From Paenibacillus wynnii (GTDB taxonomy: Bacteria > Bacillota > Bacilli > Paenibacillales > Paenibacillaceae): a stretch of 64,000 nucleotides of DNA. The DNA lies in assembly GCF_030812855.1 (NCBI RefSeq), contig NZ_JAUSTK010000023.1, positions 1 through 64,000 on the forward strand. Direction: 5' to 3'. The position numbers and the translations under genes are program-made. Shown here piece after piece: positions 42,277 through 50,999 of the stretch (position 1 is its first letter; every line of letters starts with the position of its first letter). Under the pieces are notes generated by a model. It was not told the DNA's origin. It saw only the letters and a list, made by a program, of their open reading frames with translations, and searched no databases.

Positions 42277-42564
42277 TTACTCGGCAATTGCCTTTTCAAT
42301 CCATTGATCCCCGATCATTTGTCCTTCGAAGTCAGGAGTGAATGCTTCCATGCATTTGCAGATGAAATCTTTGCGGCAAATTGGGCATGGTGTTTTAAGC
42401 AGGCGGCTGATGTTCGTCATTTTCCATTCCGGAAACCGATTATAAAACGCACGGCACTCCGTTCCATCAGCAAGCTTGATAATGAATTCGAATAACCCAT
42501 CCTTATCATTGCTGCTCGCTTTGGTAACATTCGTAATATTCGGTCTGTAAGACATCTTCATCAC
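42277..42564 (-). CDS. Small cysteine-rich protein, unknown function
   Basis: This 95-residue protein has four clustered cysteines (TPCPICRKDFICKCMEAF), which could bind zinc, and an acidic tail. I do not recognise a named family. Start candidates are the GTG at 42564 and an ATG nine bases later; a GGGTGAT sequence lies before the latter. It is monocistronic, with a strong terminator. A real gene is supported by the ribosome site, terminator and codon pattern. Confidence 0.6.
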   Translation of the reverse strand: MMKMSYRPNITNVTKASSNDKDGLFEFIIKLADGTECRAFYNRFPEWKMTNISRLLKTPCPICRKDFICKCMEAFTPDFEGQMIGDQWIEKAIAE

Positions 42565-42821
42565 CCATTATTTAAATTTTTGTTTGTTAAATAGAACACA
42601 CTGACATATACAGATACCTAGACATATTAAAGAATTTTAAGGGGGATGTCAACCAACACAGTCTCTATAGCCCTCTATTTGCAGTTCTTTCTGAATATCT
42701 TGTCTCTTTTTAGCCATTATTGCCATGAAAGTCCTTCTCTACCCGTTCCTAGAGGTTTGACTATCACCATTAATAGTGTACAATTAAATTGTTATAAATA
42801 TATGTTCGGGAGGTATTATTC

Positions 42822-43301
42822 ATGAGTATCTATGAGTTCGAAGCCATCACCCTTCGCGGGCAAGAGGAATCGTTATCCAAGTATAAAGATAAAGTACTAC
42901 TAGTCGTGAATACAGCCAGCAAATGCGGATTTACCCCTCAATATAAAGGCCTTCAAGAGGTGTACGAGAAATTTAAAGACCGCGGATTTGAAGTACTGGG
43001 TTTCCCCAGCAATCAGTTCGCCGGACAAGAGCCGGGTGAAGGTGAAGATATCGCCGAGTTCTGTGAGATCAATTATGGAGTAACCTTCCCTATGTATGAA
43101 AAGATTGATGTAAAAGGTGACGAAGCCCATCCTTTATTCAAGTACCTGTCCAAGGAAGCCCCCGGTATTCTGGGATCCAAAAGCATCAAGTGGAACTTCA
43201 CTAAATTTCTGGTCGATCGCGAAGGACGTGTAATAAAGCGTTATTCACCACAAACAACTCCGGATCAGATTGAAGCCGACATCGCTAAATTGCTGGAATA
43301 G
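42822..43301 (+). CDS. Glutathione peroxidase-family thiol peroxidase
   Basis: This 159-residue protein reduces peroxides. Peroxidatic Cys35 (NTASKCGFTPQY) takes the place of selenocysteine. Gln65 (FPSNQFAGQEPG) and the Trp of KWNFTKFLVD complete the catalytic set. Bacillales enzymes of this type (BsaA-like) usually take electrons from thioredoxin, since glutathione is absent. GGAGG precedes the ATG. It is monocistronic, with a strong terminator. Confidence 0.93.
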   Translation: MSIYEFEAITLRGQEESLSKYKDKVLLVVNTASKCGFTPQYKGLQEVYEKFKDRGFEVLGFPSNQFAGQEPGEGEDIAEFCEINYGVTFPMYEKIDVKGDEAHPLFKYLSKEAPGILGSKSIKWNFTKFLVDREGRVIKRYSPQTTPDQIEADIAKLLE

Positions 43302-43311
43302 ATCCAATTTT

Positions 43312-43367
43312 AAAAAGGATACTCCACCCCAACAGCTTTTGAACTGGCGGGTGAGTATCCTTTTTTT
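43312..43367 (+). terminator. Intrinsic terminator of the peroxidase gene
   Basis: AAAAAGGATACTC pairs with GAGTATCCTTTTT, followed by further T (seven in all), 11 bases after the stop. The A-run on the other side would let it also serve the convergent DUF1304 gene. Confidence 0.9.
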
Positions 43368-43388
43368 ACGGACATATCTTAAATTAAC

Positions 43389-43751
43389 TTACCATTGGAA
43401 TAAGACAGCGATTATAGCAAGAAAAGCAGGTAAGGCTTGAATATAGATTATGGATTTCTTGGCAGTTAAGCTTCCTACAATCCCCGCAATTACCACACAT
43501 CCCAGGAAAAATAATTGAATGTGTTGACCCACAGTTTCATCAGGATAGACCAGGCCCCAGATTAATCCGGCAGCAAGAAATCCATTATATAAGCCTTGAT
43601 TAAAGGCCAGCGATTTGGAATCCTTAGCTACTTGTTCAGTTGTACCGAAAGCCTTCATCCCTTTGGGTGTAGCCCATACGAACATTTCCAGATATAGAAT
43701 ATAGATATGTATAGCTGCAACTATTCCAACCAGTATCATGCTAAGTAACAT
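43389..43751 (-). CDS. DUF1304 family integral membrane protein
   Basis: This 120-residue protein has four hydrophobic helices (about 3-25, 50-68, 76-93, 98-117) and the family segment YLEMFVWATPKGMKAFG, followed by FNQGLYNGFLAAGLIWG. The DUF1304 function is unknown. It is monocistronic and convergent with the peroxidase gene. Confidence 0.85.
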   Translation of the reverse strand: MLLSMILVGIVAAIHIYILYLEMFVWATPKGMKAFGTTEQVAKDSKSLAFNQGLYNGFLAAGLIWGLVYPDETVGQHIQLFFLGCVVIAGIVGSLTAKKSIIYIQALPAFLAIIAVLFQW

Positions 43752-43867
43752 TTACGTCCCCTCCAAATTTGCTAGATAACTGTGATTATAGCACACGCCT
43801 TTTACATTTACCTCGAAGTGGACACAGCGGACGCTATTTACTCTAAAACACTAATTTTCGATCTATC

Positions 43868-43944
43868 CGGACTGAGAAGGCGTTATTGTAACTGAAATTC
43901 ACCAAAAACGAGTGTTTCCCAACGAATAGCAGAACCTCAGTCCG
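43868..43944. repeat. Fold-back intergenic element
   Basis: CGGACTGAG (43868-43876) is complementary to CTCAGTCCG (43936-43944), and further flanking blocks pair loosely (GCTATT with AATAGC). The 598-bp gap 43752-44349 holds this element (roughly 43800-44030), then the terminator and srlD-like remnant listed separately; I see no intact gene in it. Confidence 0.4.
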
Positions 43945-44046
43945 CATAGGTTTTCAACTGATCACCAGAGCTAAAATAAGGGCTATACAGTCCGCTTAAT
44001 CACTACATCCTCGCTAACTTCACACAGGTGGGTTGGAGTAACATAT

Positions 44047-44094
44047 CAAAAAAGGCTGTTCCTGGATCTTTTTCAAGATTCCATAGAACAGCCC
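44047..44094 (-). terminator. Intrinsic terminator after the srlD-like remnant
   Basis: On the minus strand GGCTGTTC (44086-44093) pairs with GAACAGCC (44054-44061), with inner pairing, and six T follow. It probably once terminated the decayed dehydrogenase gene just upstream. Confidence 0.8.
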
Positions 44095-44099
44095 GTTAA

Positions 44100-44276
44100 T
44101 AATATAGATAGATACCCAATTTCTTGGCATATTGAGGCAGGAGGCTCTGGAACATGGGCGAGCTCAGCAAATTCCCAGGCATGATCGCATTCACACGGAT
44201 ATTATGCTAGATCAAGGACAAGACTTTGGGTAAGACCTCCCCCTCCGAATTTCGAAGCAGAGTAGCCCACATTAAA
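44100..44276 (-). pseudogene. Remnant of sorbitol-6-phosphate dehydrogenase-like SDR gene
   Basis: Reading the minus strand gives NVGYSASKFGGGGLTQSLVL, then DLA, then a stop. After a frame change it continues HNIRVNAIMPGNLLSSPMFQ and SLLPQYAKKLGI. This follows the C-terminal half of SrlD-type short-chain dehydrogenases, including the catalytic YSASK motif. The N-terminal half and the last strand are missing and a frameshift lies near 44205-44215. It sits between the GH32 gene terminator and its own old terminator. Confidence 0.8.
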
Positions 44277-44328
44277 GCGCTTCAATAAAGGCATAATGAC
44301 TTAAAGGTTTGATACTATACAAATGGTG

Positions 44329-44348
44329 AGGAGCGCCTAGGCGCTCCT
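44329..44348 (-). terminator. Palindrome at the end of the fructan operon
   Basis: AGGAGCGCCT directly followed by AGGCGCTCCT is a perfect 20-bp palindrome, one base past the GH32 stop. It lacks a T-run but probably marks the operon's 3' end. Confidence 0.55.
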
Positions 44349-44349
44349 G

Positions 44350-46626
44350 TTACCAAATGGACTTCATTTCCCAAATTTCCATGGATTTAACCAGCAGTTC
44401 CCCATTCCCCCAGATCTCGAGTCCTAGAGCATCCTTACGGCTCGGATACGCACGGGTCGTAAGGCTCTTTAATCCGTTGGCATAGACTTCGATCATAGAG
44501 CGATCTAAATAGATATGCAGCTTCAGATTCTCCCCCGACAGTTCCAGCTTACCGCCTTGAACCCCGCTACATTTCTCACCCGGATGTTGTGTCGTCTTTG
44601 TCCGATCAGCCAAGAGCATAGTCTGATTAAGATCATAATACAGCAGAGTTTCTTCTTCCCCATCCGGTGTTTTACGGACTTTAATTCCGAACTGAGTAGC
44701 ACTGCTTGGCTCAATTTCTACTTGAATCTCAAGCATGTCGCCTTGGACATCCTTGAGAAGTACATTAGCTTCAGCCAATGACTTGTCCTGCATCCATAAC
44801 CGCTTCTCGCCGCGCAATAATTGAAGCTCCTGAATCGGCTCGATTCCAAGCCTTCCATCTTCCCTCAAGTACACACTTAGCGGCAAGCCGCCGTTATGGG
44901 CCCAACCCGATTGGTATTCCAGCTCAGATGTACGGTCGCCCTGCGCGATTGTAAAGACGATGTTTCTGCCCGTCATCGGATCAACCATTCCGCTTGGACC
45001 GGTAAAGTGGAAATCTCCAACATCTATCAATTGGGGCTCCTCTTGATCTGGAAGAAACGAAAGATCCTGCTTATTAAGCTGTCCGATCCAATAGAACACC
45101 TCGACATCCGCTCCTGCTCCCACAGGACTGACCAGCAGGAGATACTTTTTCACACCTTGCTTGTCACTGCCCAGAGGAAGAAATACAGGGAGTTCCCAAA
45201 TAGGTCCAAGATAAGGATACTGTTGAATATCCGCCTCAAAGAATGACCCTTTGTATGTCCAGTTCAGCATATCCTGCGAGGCAAACGCCAATGCTGCCCC
45301 ACCTCTGCCTTCGATTCCAGATCCAACCAAGGCATACCAACCTTCATTATCTTTCCATACAAAAGGATCCCGGAAATCGCCGAATGCACCGATCCCCTTC
45401 TTCTGCACAATGAGCGGTTCCGGATGTTTAACCCATTGAACAAGATCCGGGTTTTTATCCCATGAATAGGTACTTCGAGCAAGCGCCACGCTCTGATTCG
45501 GTGAAGCACTATCATTGGCAGCTGTAAAGAACAAAACAGGTAGACCATTTGCATCATAGGTGGCGCTTCCCGACCAAACCCCGTCGGGTGATAATTGATC
45601 TTTCTCGGGTGCCAAGGCCACGGGCAAATCACGCCAATGCACCAAATCCTTACTTACCCAATGTCCCCAATGGATCTGATGAAAGAACGGTCCAAGCGGG
45701 TTATGCTGATAGAACAAGTGATATTGCCCGTCAAAATAGATAGGCGCATGGGGTTCGTTCATCCAATGGGCCGGCGGGCTGACATGATACTGCGGTCTGT
45801 GCCGATCCAGCAGCAGAGGCGTTCTGTCGAGCTTGATATCATCGTACTTTAATTGCGGGTGCACTCCTCCGCGGGAATTCAGCACTTGCCGATAAGAAGC
45901 GGCTACCTCTTCCGCGCTTAGGGCTACATTATAAATCTTAAGCTCATCGAGCATACCACTGAACATTTGAAGACTGAACACTTCAGCTAGCAGGGCACCA
46001 TGGTTATTCTTTCCTATGAGCACATCCGTGTCAGCAGCTTCAACCAGGCGAGAACCGCGGGGCAGCTCAGCCGAAGCGATTTCACTGCCGTTCAAATACA
46101 GCTTGATTTCACCTTGATTCCCGTCGAAAACAGCGTTTACGTATGACCATTCATTCTTGGGCAGTGCATAGCCTTCAGGAGACCAAAGCTCTTTCCATTC
46201 CCCTCCCTCTAGTCCGACTTGGAAGGACCAGGAGCCGTGACGGAACATGCCCAGCAGATAACCCTCCTTGCGGTCCACGTTGTAGCGGTTCACAAGGGCG
46301 GCCAGCTTGTTTCCTCCCCCCCATTCATAGGAGCGAGGTGCAACCCATATCCCGATACTTAACGCAGAAAGAGGTTGCGGTTCGCCATTTGAATCTCCTT
46401 CATTGAACGGATGGGCAATATAAGTCGAGTAACCATCGAACAGAAGTCCGGTTCCCATTGCTCCTTGTCTCCACTGGGGAGGACAAGGTTCGGTAAACTC
46501 CGCTTGGTTAAACACATACTGAATGTCATCCTTGATTTGGGATATGCTCTCGAGAGCGCTTGCTCCAGCCCCTTCATCAAAGGCCCAGTACATCATTAGC
46601 CCGTGATTATCGCTTACTCCACTCAT
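44350..46626 (-). CDS. GH32 family protein with N-terminal LamG-like domain and altered nucleophile motif
   Basis: This 758-residue protein has an N-terminal concanavalin/LamG-like domain (about 10-245; MMYWAFDEGAG, TGLLFDGYSTYI, FSGMLDELKIYN), then a GH32 five-blade propeller (about 278-600) and a C-terminal beta-sandwich. The usual WMNDPNG motif reads WMNEPHAP, so the nucleophile position is Glu291 (codon GAA). FRDPFVW is kept and the EC motif reads WELPVF. There is no signal peptide, so it should be cytoplasmic. The start overlaps the upstream fusion gene (ATGA). It likely acts on imported fructosyl sugars, possibly with unusual specificity. Confidence 0.85.
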   Translation of the reverse strand: MSGVSDNHGLMMYWAFDEGAGASALESISQIKDDIQYVFNQAEFTEPCPPQWRQGAMGTGLLFDGYSTYIAHPFNEGDSNGEPQPLSALSIGIWVAPRSYEWGGGNKLAALVNRYNVDRKEGYLLGMFRHGSWSFQVGLEGGEWKELWSPEGYALPKNEWSYVNAVFDGNQGEIKLYLNGSEIASAELPRGSRLVEAADTDVLIGKNNHGALLAEVFSLQMFSGMLDELKIYNVALSAEEVAASYRQVLNSRGGVHPQLKYDDIKLDRTPLLLDRHRPQYHVSPPAHWMNEPHAPIYFDGQYHLFYQHNPLGPFFHQIHWGHWVSKDLVHWRDLPVALAPEKDQLSPDGVWSGSATYDANGLPVLFFTAANDSASPNQSVALARSTYSWDKNPDLVQWVKHPEPLIVQKKGIGAFGDFRDPFVWKDNEGWYALVGSGIEGRGGAALAFASQDMLNWTYKGSFFEADIQQYPYLGPIWELPVFLPLGSDKQGVKKYLLLVSPVGAGADVEVFYWIGQLNKQDLSFLPDQEEPQLIDVGDFHFTGPSGMVDPMTGRNIVFTIAQGDRTSELEYQSGWAHNGGLPLSVYLREDGRLGIEPIQELQLLRGEKRLWMQDKSLAEANVLLKDVQGDMLEIQVEIEPSSATQFGIKVRKTPDGEEETLLYYDLNQTMLLADRTKTTQHPGEKCSGVQGGKLELSGENLKLHIYLDRSMIEVYANGLKSLTTRAYPSRKDALGLEIWGNGELLVKSMEIWEMKSIW

Positions 46627-49100
46627 ACATTAACCCTCCTTGCTATCTGCTCTGTGTTGCACTCGGGCATATGAATAGAATGAAGAGTATGGATATGAAG
46701 CGAATTAAGCTCAGCCCTCCCTGTTTCTGTATTTATCCAGACATTGTCGATCGGTTTATCAGGGAAAATTTGATCTGTCAGCGCTACCAGTCCTTCATTC
46801 GCAAACACTTCAACCACACTGCGATCCAGCCAGATACGCAGCTTGATGCTCCCATTCTCAGGAACTACTCTGGCACCATGCTTGCATGCAAATGACGAGT
46901 TAAAATCAGTCAGACCCGACTTCGATCGGTCGATAAACAACCACTCGCGCTCAGGGTCATAACCGATAATCGTCTCACTCTGCCCGGAGGACCTCAATTT
47001 GATATGAACTTCGTCTCCGGAGCGGATATCGATGTCGATCTCAATCTCCAGCAGATCATCGTTAGTCTTGTGAATAAACGGGGACTCCTGTGTAACCGCT
47101 ACATCACTCCAAGAGATAGACTCTTTGCGCAGTTTCTCTATTTCCTGAACAGGCATTTGTGTAAGAACCACACTCCCGTTTCGGTTGGTCAAGGACAACA
47201 CGCGGGGGAGAGTCATGGCACCTCGCCAAGAACTAGTAGGTGTATAGTTGGCATACTTCCAGTTGCTCATCCATCCGATGATTACGCGCCGTCCGTCTTC
47301 CTCCGGGATATCCGACCAAGACACTGCCGCGTAATTATCCCGTCCCTCATCCAACCACAGCACCGTATCAGGAGTATTCTCATTTACAAATTTCCAGCCA
47401 TCAAAGCTTCCAATGAAATATTGGGTTTTGGAGCCTTCAGGATAATCCGGATTGTCTCCGATACTTACGATCAATACCCATTTTTTCTGATTGGATCCAT
47501 CAATTGGTAACTCAAATAGATCCGGGCATTCCCACACACCGTAGTGTGAACCATCCGACTTCCCGAATTCACTGGCGAAATCCCAATCCTTTAAGTTAGC
47601 AGAACGATAAAAGCGGATATGGTCACCACACGCAAGAGCCATAACCCAGACACCATCTTCCTCCATCCAGAAGATTTTGGGATCACGAAAGTCGGTGATT
47701 TCGATATCGGACAGGATGGGATTTCCCGAGTAGAGCGTCCAACTTCTGCCTTTATCCTTACTGTACGCCAAGCTTTGGCGCTGTCTCGGTCTGTCTGAAT
47801 CCGGGTATATATCCGCATGGGTGAATATAGCAACCAAGCCGGACCCGCCATCAAATAATCCGCTAGTATTCTTCCAATCCACAACTGCACTACCGGAGAA
47901 GATGGCACCATTATGATCCGGTGACAAGGCTACGGGAAGTGTTTCCCAGTTCACCAAATCCTTGCTCACTGCATGTCCCCAGTGCATAGGACCCCATATG
48001 GTGCTTTCGGGATGGTGCTGATACAACAGATGGTATTCTCCTTCAAAGTAGACCATACCGTTTGGATCATTCATCCACATAGCTGGTGGAGAGTAATGGA
48101 ATTGAGGTCTGTAGGATTCTTTGGACAAATCCACGCCTGTTGACTGAACTAATTTAATAACCTGCTGATAGGTTGGAATTGCCGGAATGGCTCCTTTTCG
48201 TGTCGTTACCAAAGCACCTACTGCGTTAGCAAAGCTAACAATAGGGATCCAGTCCTCATCCCTGATCCGCTCGATGCTACACCCTCTCTCAATCAGCTGA
48301 TAGAGGAAACCGCCAAGGAATGCATCTCCAGCTCCGGTGGTATCCACGGTATGCACTTTGAAACCGGGCACATCCGCCCATTTGGAGCCGGACCCGAACC
48401 GAACAAAGCAACCTTTTTCAGCCTTGGTCACCAGGATCACTTTCACCTTGAATTGGGTCTGAATTTGACGGCTACCCTCTTCCAAATCAGTGAGGCCCGT
48501 AATAAACTGAAGTTCCTCTTCGGAAATTTTGACAATATCCGCAAGAACAAGCCCTTCTTTAATCTTGATTTTCGCCTGCTCCAAATCCTCCCAAAGGGCA
48601 GGTCTCAGATTAGGGTCAAATGAAATGAGAGCTCCATTCTCTTTCGCCTGGATGCACGCTTTTAGGGTTGCACTTGCAGAAGGCTCATGAGTCATTGATA
48701 CGGAGCCGAAATGAAAGATTTTTGTATCTTTGATCTGTTCCGGGTCAATATCATCAATTTCTAAAAGCATATCGGCACCAGGGTTACGATAGAAGCTGAA
48801 TGAACGGTCGCCATCTTCTTTAAGATGGACAAAAGCCAGCGTTGTATTGGCATGACTTTCCTTCACTAAACCCTTTGTATTAACACCATTTTCAAGCAAA
48901 ATCTGAGTAAGATATTCTCCAAATTGGTCTTCACCGACTTTGCCGATAAATGCCGTGGATTTCCCAAGTTTAGACAACACAACAACCACATTCGCAGGGG
49001 CTCCACCGGGATTGCATTCAAATAGCTGCTCCCCCTTCTCAGACATGCCTGCAGGAGTAAAATCTATTAGTACTTCTCCTATTGCTGTAATATCAACCAT
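46623..49100 (-). CDS. Bifunctional fructokinase (PfkB) - sucrose/fructan hydrolase (GH32) fusion
   Basis: This protein of about 825 residues joins two enzymes. The N-terminal PfkB sugar kinase (to about residue 322) has GGAPANVVVVLSKLG and the anion-hole/catalytic motif DTTGAGDAF. The GH32 hydrolase has WMNDPNG, FRDPKIF and WECPDLF (nucleophile, transition-state Asp, acid/base), and ends in a beta-sandwich. ATG 49100 fits AGGAG (49112-49116); a GTG 12 bases earlier overlaps that site. One polypeptide would cleave imported sucrose or fructooligosaccharide and phosphorylate the fructose. No signal peptide is present. Confidence 0.9.
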   Translation of the reverse strand: MVDITAIGEVLIDFTPAGMSEKGEQLFECNPGGAPANVVVVLSKLGKSTAFIGKVGEDQFGEYLTQILLENGVNTKGLVKESHANTTLAFVHLKEDGDRSFSFYRNPGADMLLEIDDIDPEQIKDTKIFHFGSVSMTHEPSASATLKACIQAKENGALISFDPNLRPALWEDLEQAKIKIKEGLVLADIVKISEEELQFITGLTDLEEGSRQIQTQFKVKVILVTKAEKGCFVRFGSGSKWADVPGFKVHTVDTTGAGDAFLGGFLYQLIERGCSIERIRDEDWIPIVSFANAVGALVTTRKGAIPAIPTYQQVIKLVQSTGVDLSKESYRPQFHYSPPAMWMNDPNGMVYFEGEYHLLYQHHPESTIWGPMHWGHAVSKDLVNWETLPVALSPDHNGAIFSGSAVVDWKNTSGLFDGGSGLVAIFTHADIYPDSDRPRQRQSLAYSKDKGRSWTLYSGNPILSDIEITDFRDPKIFWMEEDGVWVMALACGDHIRFYRSANLKDWDFASEFGKSDGSHYGVWECPDLFELPIDGSNQKKWVLIVSIGDNPDYPEGSKTQYFIGSFDGWKFVNENTPDTVLWLDEGRDNYAAVSWSDIPEEDGRRVIIGWMSNWKYANYTPTSSWRGAMTLPRVLSLTNRNGSVVLTQMPVQEIEKLRKESISWSDVAVTQESPFIHKTNDDLLEIEIDIDIRSGDEVHIKLRSSGQSETIIGYDPEREWLFIDRSKSGLTDFNSSFACKHGARVVPENGSIKLRIWLDRSVVEVFANEGLVALTDQIFPDKPIDNVWINTETGRAELNSLHIHTLHSIHMPECNTEQIARRVNV

Positions 49101-49160
49101 ATGTTTTTCCACTCCTAGTCTATCATTTATATATACGATTCTAATCCGAAAACATATATA

Positions 49161-49195
49161 GCAAGCCTGAGTGAAGGCATCTCATTCAGGCTTGC
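49161..49195 (-). terminator. Intra-operon hairpin after the binding-protein gene
   Basis: GCAAGCCTGA pairs perfectly with TCAGGCTTGC across a 15-base loop. It lies between the binding-lipoprotein stop (49218) and the kinase-GH32 fusion start. A weak T/A-rich tail follows. It probably stabilises or partly terminates the transcript, so that the binding protein is made in excess. Confidence 0.6.
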
Positions 49196-49217
49196 TACAT
49201 GCCTTACCTATAACATT

Positions 49218-50882
49218 TTATTTCCGAGCTGCGAGATAACGGTCATACCCATCTTGGTATATCTTCATCAAATCATCCAAGCCCATATCTTTAAGCGAGG
49301 CCAGGTAATCGCTCCACTCGGAGTCAGAGACCCCTTTTAACATGAATTTAGCGCGCATGGAGTTAGTGTATGTTTGTATCTCAGGTTTCAGCTTATCAAT
49401 AGTCTTCAACTCTTCTTCTGTAAAGAAGATATTCGGGTATTTCTCTTTCTGCATTTGTGGTACAAAAATGTTTTTGATATCATCCATTCTTTGTTGTGCC
49501 CGTGCTTCCGGAGGCGCAATATTCTGGAAGTCTTCACCAGTGAATACTCCCCCTCCACCTAGTGATACGGTTTGACGGAATTCCCCTGGATTACTGATAT
49601 CCGATTTCTGTTTCAATTTTCCATCGGCAGATTTCTCAAACCATTCGCCAATAGGGCCCCAACGTACTTCCGCAGTGGTTTCCGGTTTGTATATCAAATC
49701 CAGCCACGCAGCAATCAATGCAGGATTCTTTGCTTCTTTTGTAATAACCGATCCCCCTCTATTAAGTGCGGAACCACTGTTCCATTTGACAACCATATCT
49801 TTAAAAGGAGGGACGATCGGATAATGTTTGTCACGTTCAGGACCTACTACGTCTGTACGATCCCACCAGAGAAAAGAACCAAGGGTTTCCTGCTCTGTCT
49901 TCCCTTTCGCATAATATTGCGTATATTCTTGAGTGAAGGATTCCGTATCAACAAGCCCCTCTTCCACCCATTTCGCGATCTCGTTTACAGCATCTTTAAA
50001 TCCATCTTGAATAGCAGAGTAGGAAACCTTACCATTGTCCACATTTAAATGTTCAGCATATGCGTTGTTACCGGGTTGATAGGTTTTGTCTGGTATACCG
50101 AAAGCTCCGAACAGATAACCGATATCACCCGTCCAGAATGCATTTACGAAGGATAAGGGAATTTCATCTGCTTTTCCGTTGCCATTCGGATCTTTGGTTT
50201 TAAAGGCAAGCAATACATCATGATATTCTTGAAGAGTGGTTGGCATTTTCAGATCCAGCTTTTTCAGCCAATCCTCATTTATATACAAGAAATCCGGGTT
50301 AGCACCAATCTCTTCTTGACCGGTGCCTAACTCCTCACCTGCCGGAAGAGAATAAATATTGCCGTCAGGGGCAGTAACTTCGGCTTTGATATCCGGTCTC
50401 TTTTCAAATAAAGCTTTCAAGTTAGGCATGTGTTTGTCAATCAGATCATTTAGAGGTATAATGGTCTCGTCCTGACCGTATTTCATCAGCTCTGTATCTG
50501 TGAACGTCGCTCCGTAGAACATTTCAGGCAAGTCGCCACTTGCTATGAGCAGATTCTTCTTCTCGTTGTAATCTGTCTCGACAATTGTATTCCATTCGAT
50601 ATGAACATTTGACATTTCTTCAAGTTTTTTAGCCATGGTCATTTCGTTATAATCGCTTGGCGCCAGCGGAGCTCTACGGGCAACCACCTTTAAGGTGGTT
50701 TTTTCTTTTAGTGGAAACTGAATGGATGCACTTTCATCCACTTGATTTCCACTATTCTCTGTTTTCGTACCTGTATTGCCATTGTTGCTTACATTGTTGC
50801 TTTCATTGTTACTGTTACATGCCGTAGCAAACACGGAAACGGTCATCATTACTGCCAATAGACCCGCAGCTTTTCTGTTCAT
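49218..50882 (-). CDS. Sugar ABC transporter substrate-binding lipoprotein
   Basis: This 554-residue extracellular lipoprotein has the signal and lipobox VFATACNSNN (Cys22). It is long, like LipO/YtcQ-type solute-binding proteins that work with LplB/YtcP permeases. A short Asn/Ser/Thr-rich linker (23-50) is followed by a type 1 solute-binding domain with LLIASGDLPEMFYGATFTD and DPNGNGKADEIPL. The substrate is inferred to be sucrose or fructan fragments from the neighbouring GH32 enzymes. Confidence 0.9.
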   Translation of the reverse strand: MNRKAAGLLAVMMTVSVFATACNSNNESNNVSNNGNTGTKTENSGNQVDESASIQFPLKEKTTLKVVARRAPLAPSDYNEMTMAKKLEEMSNVHIEWNTIVETDYNEKKNLLIASGDLPEMFYGATFTDTELMKYGQDETIIPLNDLIDKHMPNLKALFEKRPDIKAEVTAPDGNIYSLPAGEELGTGQEEIGANPDFLYINEDWLKKLDLKMPTTLQEYHDVLLAFKTKDPNGNGKADEIPLSFVNAFWTGDIGYLFGAFGIPDKTYQPGNNAYAEHLNVDNGKVSYSAIQDGFKDAVNEIAKWVEEGLVDTESFTQEYTQYYAKGKTEQETLGSFLWWDRTDVVGPERDKHYPIVPPFKDMVVKWNSGSALNRGGSVITKEAKNPALIAAWLDLIYKPETTAEVRWGPIGEWFEKSADGKLKQKSDISNPGEFRQTVSLGGGGVFTGEDFQNIAPPEARAQQRMDDIKNIFVPQMQKEKYPNIFFTEEELKTIDKLKPEIQTYTNSMRAKFMLKGVSDSEWSDYLASLKDMGLDDLMKIYQDGYDRYLAARK

Positions 50883-50999
50883 TCTTCTTAACCTCCCTGT
50901 TAAATTTGCTTATTTTATACTTTTTAATCGGGGATTAACTAGTCCCATACTGATTCAGTCCCACAACACCTCCTTTATGACGATCTAACAAGCTAGGTC

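Noticed and set aside
44265..44290. A catabolite-repression (cre) site at AAGCGCTT
   Set aside because: Only the eight central bases fit; the outer positions deviate and the site lies in the decayed dehydrogenase, not in a promoter.
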